From: Caenorhabditis remanei
Taxonomy: Eukaryota; Nematoda; Chromadorea; Rhabditida; Rhabditidae
Length of the DNA stretch: 64,000 nucleotides
Direction: 5' to 3'
Assembly: GCF_010183535.1 (NCBI RefSeq)
Contig: NC_071329.1
Span: 15,500,001 to 15,564,000, forward strand
Below are positions 9,528 through 19,725 of the stretch, piece after piece. Numbering within the stretch: the stretch's first letter is position 1; every line of letters begins with the position of its first letter. The notes under the pieces are model-generated. The model was not told the DNA's origin. It worked only from the letters and a program-made list of their open reading frames with translations, and searched no databases. The position numbers and the translations under genes are program-made.

Positions 9528-11493
9528 ATGCAATTCGCTCTTATCCCATTTGCTCTCTTGCCTATTTTCTATACTACGTTTGCTGTAAATACTCCAGTAT
9601 GCACAAATGGATACACCTTAATTAACAATAAATGCCTAGCGTTGTATACAATTCCGGCAAGTTATTCAGCAGCCGAAGAATCTTGCCGAAGCGTTGGAGC
9701 AACATTAGTGACTGTCAAAAATGAAAATGCTAGTTGGTCCCAACTAGAATGGAATCGAAACATTATTTTTGCAGGATAATGAAGCGATCACCAGTTTTGT
9801 GGGATGCACTGTTTCTCTTGTATGGATCGGTCTGTATTGTGTGGACAATGATCCTTCAAAATGCTTATGGGATGATGGTACAGGATCCGCTGGAGTGTAC
9901 AGTAACTTTGCTAGTGGTAGGTATTGAAAACCTCATACTTGCAACGGGCAGGGCTATGACGAGAATTTTCACGGCCGGCTGAAAAAAAATTTGAACAAAA
10001 CTTTTTGAATTTTTTTTTCCAAAAACGTCGAATTTTTGACTATACTTCAAAATTCAGTCAAATTCTTATAATGCATCAAAAATTTGAATTTTTAAATGTA
10101 AAATTTCGAAACATTTCAAAAAAATTGCTAAAAAATAGGTACATTTTCTTGAAGCCGGGCCTTCGAGCCTTGCCGGCCGGACCGTAAATTTGCAAGTATG
10201 AAAAACCGAAGTTTTATTGCACCCAAAAAATTATGTGAGGTCTACGACAACATAAGGCTCTATTCCAGAATACTGTAAAACCTCTAATAGAGTGGCCCCT
10301 AGCAAACCCGATTCAACGCGGTATATCTTGTTTTTTAAAGGAGATATCAAAAAGTTGCAACAAACTAAATATAGCTGAATACTTATAAAATATTTCTTCA
10401 GTTGGAAAAAATTTGATAGCTCTTAAGGCAGTTGAGATATTGCGCTCTAAACTCTTGCTACCGAGGGGCAGCTCTATTAGAGGCTTTACGGTAGGCAATT
10501 TTAGAAATCGTTTCTCAGGTTTCCCACATATCAATATCGGAAAATGTGTCTACTACTCTGCGCAAGGGACATTAGCAGGAAAATGGGTTAGCGGAGATTG
10601 CGAAAACGATACAAGAGCATACGTATGTGAATTGCCGTATACCATCGCAGGTGAATATATCAAATTTTATTTTTGTGAAATTTTTCATTGCTGTTTCAGA
10701 TGACTGTACTTACAATTACAACGGATTTTGTTATTCCCTTCATAGCTCGGCTCCATTTGTTCAAGCACAAGAGACATGTGAACAGGAGTGCGGAAATCTT
10801 GTTTCAATAACTTCTGAAATGGAAAACAGATATGTTTCCATAATAGGAAGTCGCGGGATAAATTCAGTTTACGTACTCATAGGAGGAATGTGTCCAAGTT
10901 CCAACGCGTTTGCTTGGATTGATGGATCTGTTTGGAGTTACAATAACATTGATCCTGCTCAGTCTCTCGGTGCCGGTTACTGTATGATCACTACAAATTC
11001 AAAAACAACATCCTTATCATTTGGTTTTTGGGGAAGCGCTTCTTGCAATGATGCGTTTCCTTTTATATGCAAACGTCCTGCTGGAACTCAGTGTCCTCCA
11101 AATCAACCAGTTATAGCAGTTACTCCTGTTCCTAACCAGCCATCTTACTGTAACTCTACACTTCTACTCGCGCCTGGAGTCATCACATCCCCCAATTATC
11201 CACAAAATTATGACAACAATCTATTCTGTTCATACCAATTGGCCACTCTTGGATCCTACAAAATTCTTCTCAAATTTACCGGATTCATCACTGAATACGG
11301 TAGGGATATCGTTCAAGTTTACGATGGCGACTCTTCGGATAAACCTCTTTTGGGAACTTACAGTGGAAACTTGAACCCATTTAATTTAGTTTCGACTGGA
11401 AACACGATGTATGTCACATTCAAGACTGATCGGAGTGCCGTTTATCAAGGATTTACTACCAAAGTTTTGTCGTATTCCGGTCCCTTAACCTAA
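9528..11493 (+). CDS. Secreted C-type lectin, CTLD-CTLD-CUB (lectin gene 2)
   Basis: Exons 9528-9728, 9775-9916, 10519-10650 and 10700-11493 encode 422 residues. The first three exon lengths (201, 142, 132) equal those of lectin gene 1, its nearest paralogue. Domains follow the same order: signal peptide 1-20, CTLD1 about 24-153, CTLD2 about 159-284, CUB to the end. The first intron begins with GC, not GT (AAAAT then GCTAGT). Reading through this intron would stop after 17 codons at 9777-9779, so either a GC-AG intron is used or the gene is weakened. Intron 2 carries a GC-ended repeat and a MITE. A poly(A) signal is at 11497-11502. Confidence 0.88.
9950..10195. repeat. GC-ended dispersed repeat in intron 2 of lectin gene 2
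   Basis: It starts near ACTTGCAACGGGC, contains CACGGCCGGCTGAAAAAAAA, and ends GCCGGCCGGACCGTAAATTT then GCAAGTATG. The GGCC-rich ends around an AT-rich core match other copies at about 6800-7070, 16318-16360 (fragment), 60373-60430 and 61255-61290. Confidence 0.5.
10271..10493. mobile_element. MITE with TACTGTAAAACC-type ends
   Basis: About 223 bp with TIRs of about 30 bp: TACTGTAAAACCTCTAATAG at the left and CTATTAGAGGCTTTACGGTA at the right. It is a non-coding fold-back element with a TA at each end, in intron 2 of lectin gene 2. Relatives are at 23781-24030, 47245-47378, 61664-61766 and 63072-63405. Confidence 0.75.
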
Positions 11494-11758
11494 GTTAATA
11501 AATATTTTTGGCAATTGACTGTTTTATTATTTATAAAGACGTGAAATCTTACAGAAACAAAGTTAAAACAGTATTTTCAAGGAGGAGAACAGGTCGCAGA
11601 AAAATAAAAATTGTACTCTTTCTCTGATGCTATTATTTCACACTTATTATCTTTCCATGTTCTGTGCTTGAAAAGTGATAATGTCTTCCAATGACTCGTC
11701 TCGTCACTATAAAAAGTCAAACAAAATCATTGAGTCAGACAATCTTCACATTTTCAAT
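11494..11758 (+). promoter_or_regulatory. Intergenic promoter of lectin gene 3
   Basis: Only 265 bp separate lectin gene 2 from the next ATG. A TATA box (TATAAAAA, 11708-11715) is about 45 bp before the start, and a TGATAA motif lies at about 11676. The core promoter layout is like that of the other lectin genes, but the rest of the sequence is not the conserved 215-bp promoter. Confidence 0.55.
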
Positions 11759-13612
11759 ATGCGGTTTCCCATATTATTTTCCATTTTTCTTTCTCTAGTC
11801 ATATCTATCTCCAGTGACCCTGTATGTACCAATGGGTTCACGTTAGTTAATAATAAATGTCTGAAATTATTTACTAATGCCATTAGCTATAAAGTCGCAG
11901 AGAGATCTTGCATGGACTATGGAGCAACATTGGTGACTATAAAGAATGCTAATGTGAGTTTTTTTCTTTTGGGGACGCATTGGTTTAATGTGTTTTCAGG
12001 ACAACCACGCAGTCTCCACTATCGCGGGTACCTCTGTTGCACTTTTATGGATGGGATTGTACTGTTTCGATAGTGATCCTTCGAAATGTCTATGGGATGA
12101 TTCCACAGGATCCGCTGATATGTATAACAGTTTTGCTGCTGGTAAGTTTTATTTTGAAGAAGTGACCGGAATAAGTCAAATTTGAAATCTTCTACGTAAT
12201 CAAGAAGTTGTACCAGATAAAAGGAGTTGAGTTGGTAACAGCTGTAAAGGAGAAGTTTTTGGTACCTTTGAGATCTTTAAACTAAAAATTTTGAAAATGA
12301 AGATTGCAAACAAAAATGTAATTTCCAAAAAAAAAGACGAAATGTGTACTGATAACAATATTTGTCAAGATAGCATGCGTAAACTTTTGATCTAGAGTCA
12401 TTAGCTAGACACATTTCTTACAATTGCACTCCACTACAATGCTTTGAAAAAATGCCTCTTTTTCTCTGAGTCTCTCAATTTCGCATGCAATTTTCTCGGG
12501 TTTCGGTAGAGCGCGGTTGTAAGCAGCGTATCGTGCTACTATTGGCCTTCTGAAACTTGTGAGTAGAGACTGTGTTAATAATGTCTTGCACAAGCCCTGA
12601 AGCCTCTTCTACGACTTCTGATAACACCCTCTAACCGAATCATTCAGGTTTCCCACAAATCGCCGTCGGTAAATGTGTGTATTACTCGGTGCAGGGAGCT
12701 CTAGCAGGAAAATGGTTGAGTGGAGACTGTGAAAAAGAGACGAAAGCTTACATATGCGAGCTGCCAATCACACGTGCAGGTAGATTTTTTCTTATCAATT
12801 TTTTGATTCAATTGAACATTACAGATGACTGCAAATACAACTACAATGGTCACTGCTACACTTTCCACGACGTTCCAACCGCATTCGTTCAAGCTCAAGA
12901 AGCCTGCGAGAAGGACTGTGGAAACCTGGCATCTGTGACATCTGCTAACGAAAACCGGTACATTGCCACATTATCCAATCGCTTGTTTTCTGGAAATTTC
13001 TATATCGGAGGCTTGTGGCCGTCTTCAAATGTGTTCTATTGGTTTGATGGATCCGCTTGGAACTACAACAACATAGACCCCTCATACTCTCATAACGCAA
13101 ATTGTATTGCAGTCTCTAACTCTATCGCCAGTTCAGTGGCCTCTGGTCTTTGGTTCAGTATCAAATGTCACATCCCTTACAGTTTTGTTTGTAAACGACC
13201 AGCTGGAACAAAGTGTAGTGGCAACCAGCCAATCGCTCCGGTGACACCAGTCCCTCCAACTCAATCCTTCTGCAACTCTTCACTTCTACTTTCACCTGGA
13301 GTCATCACATCTCCAAATTTTCCATTTAGTTATGACAATTCCGAATTCTGCTCCTACCAACTCGCCACCCTTGGATCCTATAACGTTCTCCTCAGATTCT
13401 CAGACTTTGCTACAGTGAAAGGAGTGGATTTTGTGAATGTTTACGACGGAGACTCAGTAGACAGTAAGCTTCTGGGGACCTACACGGGACAGTTCGATGC
13501 ATTCAGTCTGGTGTCTTCTGGTAATACAATGCTTGTGACGTTCAAGAGTGGATCAGGGAAGACGGCGCAGGGATTCAGTGCGAGATTCACTTCTTATTCG
13601 TATGGACGATAA
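11759..13612 (+). CDS. Secreted C-type lectin, CTLD-CTLD-CUB (lectin gene 3)
   Basis: Exons 11759-11953, 12000-12141, 12648-12779 and 12825-13612 encode 418 residues. The ATG at 11759 was preferred over an in-frame ATG 84 bp upstream because it starts a clean signal peptide (MRFPILFSIFLSLVISISS) and lies just after the TATA box. CTLD1, CTLD2, a Pro-rich linker and CUB follow as in the other genes. It is the likely parent of the pseudogene at 7838, shown by shared intron-2 sequence and the CELPITxxG junction. Intron 2 carries the 107-bp fold-back element. The calcium-site motifs are again missing. Confidence 0.93.
12417..12523. mobile_element. 107-bp fold-back element, copy 1
   Basis: It begins CTTACAATTGCACTCCACTA and ends GGTAGAGCGCGGTTGTAAG. 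Copies of exactly the same length occur at 27933-28039 and 33334-33440. It lies in intron 2 of lectin gene 3. Confidence 0.7.
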
Positions 13613-14002
13613 TGTATAAATTTGTTGATTTTTGTTATTTTTTTCAGTAAAACTTAAGAAGATACATCAGTTTTTCGAAATCAGTTTTTTTGGCACAAAA
13701 CGAAACTTTGTCATAACTATTCAAGTTTACTTCAAAACTGCTTGAAATCTAGATTGAAACGGTCAAAACGCGTTAAATGAGTATAATCATGCAACAAGTT
13801 TTGTCTTGCCACGAAAAGTGGTTTGAAGGTACAAACCGTAATTTCGTGGCGGGACTAAACTTATTGCAAGCATAGGCATGATTATACTCATTCAAACCGG
13901 TTTGAAGCGCTGAGTTCAATAATTGTAGTTTTAATGAGCTTGAAACAAAAGAAAGAGAAATACAACAGTTTTCTCAAAATGAGTTTTTTCACAATACAAA
14001 TA
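13613..14002. repeat. Intergenic with a short palindromic repeat (left copy)
   Basis: The 111-bp segment 13779-13889 starts GAGTATAATCATG and ends CATGATTATACTC, with a second inverted pair inside (CCACGAAA and TTTCGTGG). A second copy in the same orientation is at 15235-15355, so the two flank the large fold-back element. Confidence 0.6.
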
Positions 14003-15152
14003 CAGTAGCGATCATAGGTGAGTACACCTGCATACTTTCATATGTATCTCAGCTGAAATAAGTCCGTTTTATATAAACTTTTTCTTCAAAGATAGCTGAA
14101 ACATTCAGCAATACGAAAATCAGTTTTTTGAAATAGTTCGAATTCTGATTTTTTTTGATAATCGATTTTTCCTGATCGTAATTTGAAAATTCGAAAAAAA
14201 AACTTTTTATTTTTCTCTTGGAGTTATTAATTTTTTAATGTCAAAATGTTGGAAAGCGCTCAAATAAACAAAAAATTGTGTTGAATCGGCATTCTACTTT
14301 CTGAGCATCGTGCCACAGCTCCAGAAGTCAGAAGTAGCGCCCTCGGGAAAATCATCATAACTCATCAAAAAATAGCCCAAATTAGTTGAAACATGTACCA
14401 AAAGATGTATCTTGAGCTTTTCTACAAACAAACATCGAAAATTAAATTTTTAGAAAAAATAATTTTTCTAATTTTTTTCACTCAAAATTTTTTTGATTCC
14501 CATTTTTTCCTAATTTTCGATGTTTTCTGGCTATAAAACGAACAAAGGATCCACATATGTGTTTTATTTTGTGTGATGAAGCATTTTGTATCCAGTTTGT
14601 AGGAGGTATGTTCGTTTTACAGCCAGAAAACATCGAAAATTAGGAAAAATGGGAATCAACAAATTTTTGAGTGAAAAAAATTAGAAACATTATTTTTTCT
14701 GAAAATGTGACATTTTAATGTTCGTTTGTAGAAAAGCTCAAGACACATTTTTTGGTACATGTTTCGACTAATTTGGGCCATTTTTTGATGAGTTATGATG
14801 ATTTTCCCGAGGGCGCTACTTATGACTTCTGGAGCTGTGGCACGATGCTCAGAAAGTAGAATGCCGATTCAACACAATTTTTTTGTTTATTCGAGTGTTT
14901 TCCAACATTTTGACGTCAAAACCTTAATAACTCCAATAGAAAAAATAAAAAGTTTTTTTTTCGAATTTTCAATTCACGATTAGGAAAAATCGATTATCAA
15001 AAAAAATCAGAATTCGAACTATTTCAAAAAACTGATTTTCGTATTGCTGAATGTTTCAGCTAGCTTTGAAAAAATAGTTTATGTAAAACGGACTTATTTC
15101 AGCTGATATACATATGAAAGTATGCAGGTGTACTCACCTATGATCGCTACTG
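14003..15152. mobile_element. 1.15-kb giant fold-back element with TA ends
   Basis: The element starts CAGTAGCGATCATAGG and ends with its complement, flanked by TA (14001-14002 and 15153-15154). The two arms, about 545 bp each, are near-perfect inverted copies meeting at a spacer of about 55 bp around 14546-14602. It has no coding capacity. CAGT ends with a TA duplication suggest mobilisation by a Tc1/mariner-type transposase (inference). Confidence 0.85.
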
Positions 15153-15483
15153 TATCTGTCATTTATCACCGTGACTACCTTCGAACCGCTCAAAACCCAG
15201 ATTTCTGAATTTGAGACGTCGAGACGCTTAGAACGAGTATAATCACGCCATGGTTTGGAACTAGTTGGGTCTCGCCACAATAAGTGGTTTAAAGGCGCAT
15301 ACCGTAGTTTCGTGGTGAGACTCAAAATGAACAGAACTAGGACATGATTATACTCATTCGAAAGGTCTCGATGCGATAAATCTGAAAATCATAGTTTCAT
15401 CAGCTTTTATTACGTCCCAGAAAAAAATATAAGTATGTCTCTGCAAATATAATGTTCAAATATTTATTGGAATAATAAAACAG
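15153..15483. repeat. Short palindromic repeat (right copy) and 3' region of lectin gene 4
   Basis: The 121-bp segment 15235-15355 is the direct partner of 13779-13889. The minus-strand poly(A) signal of lectin gene 4 (TTTATT on +) is at 15463-15468, about 16 bp past its stop. Confidence 0.6.
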
Positions 15484-17411
15484 TTATGAATGATAAACAT
15501 ACGAAGAGAAACTTGCAGTGAATCCTTGATAATTGTTGGTCTTGTCCGATCTGAATGTGACGAGCATACTATTTCCAGTCGAGACCAAACTGAATGCTGG
15601 CACAGGTCCACTGTAGTTTCCAAACAAGTAACTATTTGTATTATCTCCATCATACACGGCAACATAATCGAACTTGGCTTCAGTGACAAAACTTGTGAAT
15701 TTCAGCAAGATGTTATAAGCTCCAAGAGTTGTCAACTGATACGTACAGTACACATTATTATCGTAGTATCTCGGATAATTCGGAGATGTGATGGTTCCAG
15801 GTGCCATGAGAAGGGTACTGTTACAGTAAGATGGGTTAGAAGGGACAGGAGTTACAGTAACCGCAGGAGGATTCGCTGGACATTGGACTCCTGCAGGTCT
15901 CTTGCACATGTATCCATAAGAAGCTCCACAATCTACAGTATACCAAGTTCCAGCAGACACATTATTACTAGTTCCGAATGACATGGCAACACAGTTTCCA
16001 GTTTGAAGAGCGGTGGTATCAAAATTGTTATAAGACCAAAGAGACCCGTCGAACCATGAATATGAGTTTTTGGAAGTCTTGGTGGCTCCGATGAGGATAC
16101 TTCCAGTTCCAGATTGGAGGAAGAGGGAATTGATATAACGATTCTCGTTGGCAGACCGGATTGAGACAAGGTTTCCACAGTGTTCTTCGCAATTTTCCTG
16201 GGCGACGATGAATGGAGCGGCCGGGAAATGGGTGTAGCAGTAGCCATTATAGTTGTTGCCACAGTTATCTGGAAAATAAAAAAGAGTTAAGTGCCAAAAA
16301 GCAAAGATGGGCTAAACCGGGCCTTCGGGCCTTCCCAGGCCTTCCCGGGCCTCGGCAAGTACAAAATTATCCAACCAACCTGCATAACTAGTCGGCAGCT
16401 CACAAACGAATGCTCTCGTCTCATTCTGACAATCCGCACTGTACCACCTTCCCACCATGGATGATTGCAACGAGTAAACCACACACTTCCCAGTTTCAAT
16501 TTGTGGGTATGCACTCAAAAAGTTGTCGTATAGTTCACTGGAACCACTTGCATCATCCCAAAGGCATTTGGTGACGTCATTTCCGAAACAGTAGAGACCC
16601 ATCCATATAGAGTAAGTGGAGGTTCCGACTATTGTTTGAACGGCACGGTTGTCCTGAAAATGGAAAAATTATGAAAAGTAGAAATCACAATCAATTATAT
16701 TACCATGAAATACAGTACCGTTCGAAAGGTTATCAACTTTGGTTGTTTTCAGTGAAAATTACCAACTTTGACAGTGTATGTCGGTGTCACCTGATTGTCT
16801 GACAAATTTTATTTTGTATGGGTTGGACAGAGCAAAAATAGCACATCATTTTTGTTGTTGACCATTTTTCGGTAGGTACATTATCTTGAAAGTTACAGGG
16901 TGTCAAAGTGGAAAGCTCCAAAATTTCCCTAATTCGCACTGAAATTAGTCGGTTTCAGGGAATAAATTACTTTGATTACCTGTAACTTTCAAGATAGTGT
17001 ACCTACAAAAAAATGATGAACTACAAAAATTATGTGCTATTTTTGCTTTGTCTAACCCATACAAAATAAAATTTGTCGGACAATTAGGTGACACCGAAAT
17101 ACACTGTCAAAGTTGGTCATTTTCAACTGAAAAAAAGTCAAATTTCATATCTTATTTAACGGTACTGTATCAGGAAATAAATACACAAATCTTCTAAAAC
17201 TCACGATAGCATTCTTCACAGTCACCAACGTCGCCCCATAATTCATGCAAGTCCTCTCTGCAGATCTATGACTTGCACCTGTCGCGAAAAATCTCCAACA
17301 CTTTCCATTGACCAGCGTGAATCCATTTGTGCAGATTGGTGTCCCCGCAGTAGCCAGAGCCAATTGAGGGAGAATGAGGAGAGCAAGGAAAGCAATAAAC
17401 TGGTGAAGCAT
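15484..17411 (-). CDS. Secreted C-type lectin, CTLD-CTLD-CUB (lectin gene 4)
   Basis: Minus strand, three exons: 17411-17205, 16653-16380 and 16268-15484, giving 421 residues. The signal peptide (about 1-20) is LALLILPQLALA-like. CTLD1 is about 24-157, CTLD2 follows from the third exon, and CUB is C-terminal with SPNYPRYYDNN. Its second exon (274 nt) equals the sum of exons 2 and 3 of the other three genes (142 + 132), in the same phase, so one intron has been lost here or gained there. The start is the ATG at 17411; an upstream in-frame GTG was ignored. A TATA box (TATAAATA, about 17443-17450) and a TGATAA motif (about 17480) lie upstream. It is the most diverged member. Confidence 0.93.
16318..16360. 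repeat. GC-rich repeat fragment in intron 2 of lectin gene 4
   Basis: A run of GGGCCTTCGGGCCTTCCC units followed by CCCGGGCCTCGGCAAGTAC. It resembles one end of the GC-ended dispersed repeat. It fills nearly half of this 111-bp intron. Confidence 0.45.
16711..17169. mobile_element. Fold-back element in intron 1 of lectin gene 4
   Basis: It is bounded by TACAGTACCGTT and AACGGTACTGTA. The two halves (about 200 bp each) are inverted copies: the ACCAACTTTGACAGTGTATG block near 16760 recurs inverted near 17095. It is the best-preserved copy of the family also present at 7140-7500, 18745-19125, 24440-24640, 25398-25549 and 48305-48680. Confidence 0.8.
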
Positions 17412-17958
17412 CTCGACAAGAATGTCGTAAAACACTTCGACTTATTTATATTGGCTAGGAGTTGATGTCATTTCATTTTGTGTTATCAGTAAGTTGCAGA
17501 ATACTCTAAGATTGATTACGGGCGGTTTTCCGGTAAACCTTTGGCTTTTCTTTGGCGCAAAAGAGTTTGAAAAGAATGTAGTTAGTATGAACAGATAAGA
17601 AAAGAGGTGTGGGTGATAAGAACGACTAAAACTGCCGTCATATTTTATAAAACCAAATATTTTGGTTTTTGGTTCTTGTATTGCCTGTGTCTTATTTTTA
17701 AAATTTGTAAACCTGTTGTTCAACAATTACAGGGGTGCGAAGCAAAAGGGTCGCATTGCGTACGCGTCGCGGTTTTTATTGAAAGATACGTCAAATAAGC
17801 GTTATATTTCAATTTGGCACCATGCCAACCGTTGTGCGACGGAGCGCTTTTCCGCGAACTTACTGTGAAAAAGTAAAAAATATCCAATTTTTTATAGAAC
17901 ATTTCCTCTGTTAGATAAATAAATAAGCTGAAAGAGAACAAGATGAACAATATCAATG
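17412..17958. other. Intergenic between lectin gene 4 and the short mucin-domain gene
   Basis: Promoter of lectin gene 4 near 17412-17490, then no gene. From about 17793 to 17930 the sequence is duplicated at 47384-47520, which marks the left edge of the segmental duplication. Minus-strand AATAAA for the next gene is at 17959-17964. Confidence 0.5.
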
Positions 17959-17975
17959 TTTATTTAATCCCAAAA

Positions 17976-19157
17976 TTAAAAAAAAATTACTTGGTATTTG
18001 CAGCTCTCCATAACACGAGTGGGGCAGTCGTTGAGGAAAGTGGGGCAGTCGTTGGGGAAACCCAGCTTCTGCCTCATTTTCTCCACTATTTCAATCTTTA
18101 TCTTCTGGTTTGGACGGTGCGTGCAAGTCAGGTTGATGATGTAGTTGTGGATGAAGGGTCGACTTCTTGGTTTGGGTTCATTGATAGCCATCATCTGGAA
18201 TTTGAAACTAATAATTTTTAAACTTACAAATGCGGGTACGTTTATCTATAACATTTGAGATTTTTTATCGTTATTCGAGTTGAAAGTTTGAAAAATGTTT
18301 TGTACTTATACCAATATCAGATACTCACCCAACAATACCAGTCCCATTCGCAGATGTCTGTAGTGAGGACGAGCCTCATTTGTTTAGGATGAACTACTGT
18401 AAATGAATATGTTGAAATCAAAACGGACAGTCTATAAACTCACAAAATCTAGCTCAATGCCGGAGGCAACTTGTTTTCCGGAATGGACTTCCAAGTCGTA
18501 GTCGAAGGGGGACAGCGTGATTAAGCTGAAATTAAGATAGTTTAGGCACAGAAATCTTGAGTTTGATGAGATATATTTTTCTTGACAACCATGGGAAATG
18601 CTTAGAATTACTCATACACAGTCTGAGATGATCGCTAAATTTCATCTCTCTTGGTAGAATGTGAACTAAAAATGTAATCTCCCAAAAAGTTTTAGCAGTC
18701 AGTTTCCCTACTTACAATTTTGCCCATGAATCTAACAATCAGAGGTTTTCAGTTGAAATTGTCTAACTCCGACAATGTTTCACGGTGCTACTGGTTGTCC
18801 CACCAAACAAATTTTTACTGGATCATACAGAACAAAGGTAGAGCTCAATTTTTGTAGTTGATAACTTTTTTGTACAAGCGCTCCCTAGCAAGTTACGTAT
18901 TGTCAAAGTAATTTTTCCCTCAAATCGTTTCATTTCAGTAGAGTGATTTTTGAGCTGTCGCTTTAAAATGACCTTAACTCTCTAGGGAGTGTCCGTACAA
19001 AAAAGTTGTCAACTACAAAAATGAAGTTCTACCATTGTTCTCTATGATTGGTACATAATTCACTTTGTGTGACAATCAATAATACCGTGAAACACTCTCA
19101 AAGTTGGACAATTTCAACTGAAAACTGCTAAACTTATTAGAATTAGTCACTTACCAT
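17976..19157 (-). CDS. Short gene with mucin-type C-terminal domain, copy 1; structure partly unresolved
   Basis: Clear minus-strand coding segments: 18525-18444, 18396-18329, an 18-nt micro-exon 18245-18228, and 18194-17976 ending in TAA. The last three join in phase and contain MRLVLTTDICEWDWYCW, INVPAF and MMAINEPKPRSRPF. The last exon resembles the final exons of the mucin-like genes at 26507 and 57424 (for example KIEIVEKMRQKLG against IMEEVFERMRKKLG). The junction between 18444 and 18396 is off by one nucleotide, and the first exons (ATG at 19157 directly followed by a GT donor, then a 16-nt exon 18731-18716) do not join in an open frame. The same defect is in the second copy, so either an exon was missed or both are pseudogenes. 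A minus-strand TATA box is near 19275. Confidence 0.5.
18745..19125. mobile_element. Fold-back element inside intron of short gene copy 1
   Basis: GTTTTCAGTTGAAATTGTC at the left and GACAATTTCAACTGAAAAC at the right are perfect inverted copies. Inner blocks (CACGGTGCTACTGGTTGTCC and its diverged inverse) also pair. It was present before the segmental duplication because the same element occupies 48305-48680 in copy 2. Confidence 0.75.
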
Positions 19158-19725
19158 CTCAACGTTCAATAATAATAAAAAAGTGATTCAATAAAAATCA
19201 GGGGATTAAATATATCGACCGGTTCATTCAGTCTTGTGGGGAGTAAATGTGTTTTCCCTTGAGCTCTCTTCCCCTTTTATACGGGATTCGTATTCTTGTG
19301 AGGGTTCTTTCCATTAGTAACCAGGCAACTCGTTGAAAGTGAAGAGAGAGAAATAAAGTATACGGGAGTTGTCTGTTACTTTTTCAAATGATTTATTTTG
19401 TATGTATTCTTTCGTAGAAGTGGATATAGGATACGAGTCTGGTAACCGGGAAACCCGAAAAAGAGAAGTGACCATTTGGAATAAAGTACATATCAAGTTT
19501 AGATTTATTACTTTGTTGACGGCTATGTAACATTTATTTCAAATATTGTATCGTCAGATTTATTGAAATCTGTAAACAAAGGGAAATTTCATATGTAACA
19601 AACTTTCTTTAAAAAACTATAATTCAAACTCACTCCAAAAAATGTCAAACGACACTCCGAAATCCCGCCAGTGCGTGTTGTTTACCGTAAATCTACACGA
19701 CAGTCGCCCGCTGAATCTGCACCAT
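19158..19725. other. Promoter side of short gene copy 1, then end of segmental duplication
   Basis: The stretch to about 19555 matches 48720-49637 apart from the 537-bp insertion there. It includes the empty site of that insertion at about 19361-19371. Similarity stops at the point where the 119-bp satellite begins in the other copy. No gene is seen. Confidence 0.6.

Noticed and set aside
15490..15981. 163-codon frame on + opposite the CUB exon of lectin gene 4
   Set aside because: The minus strand encodes a clear CTLD/CUB; this is its antisense.
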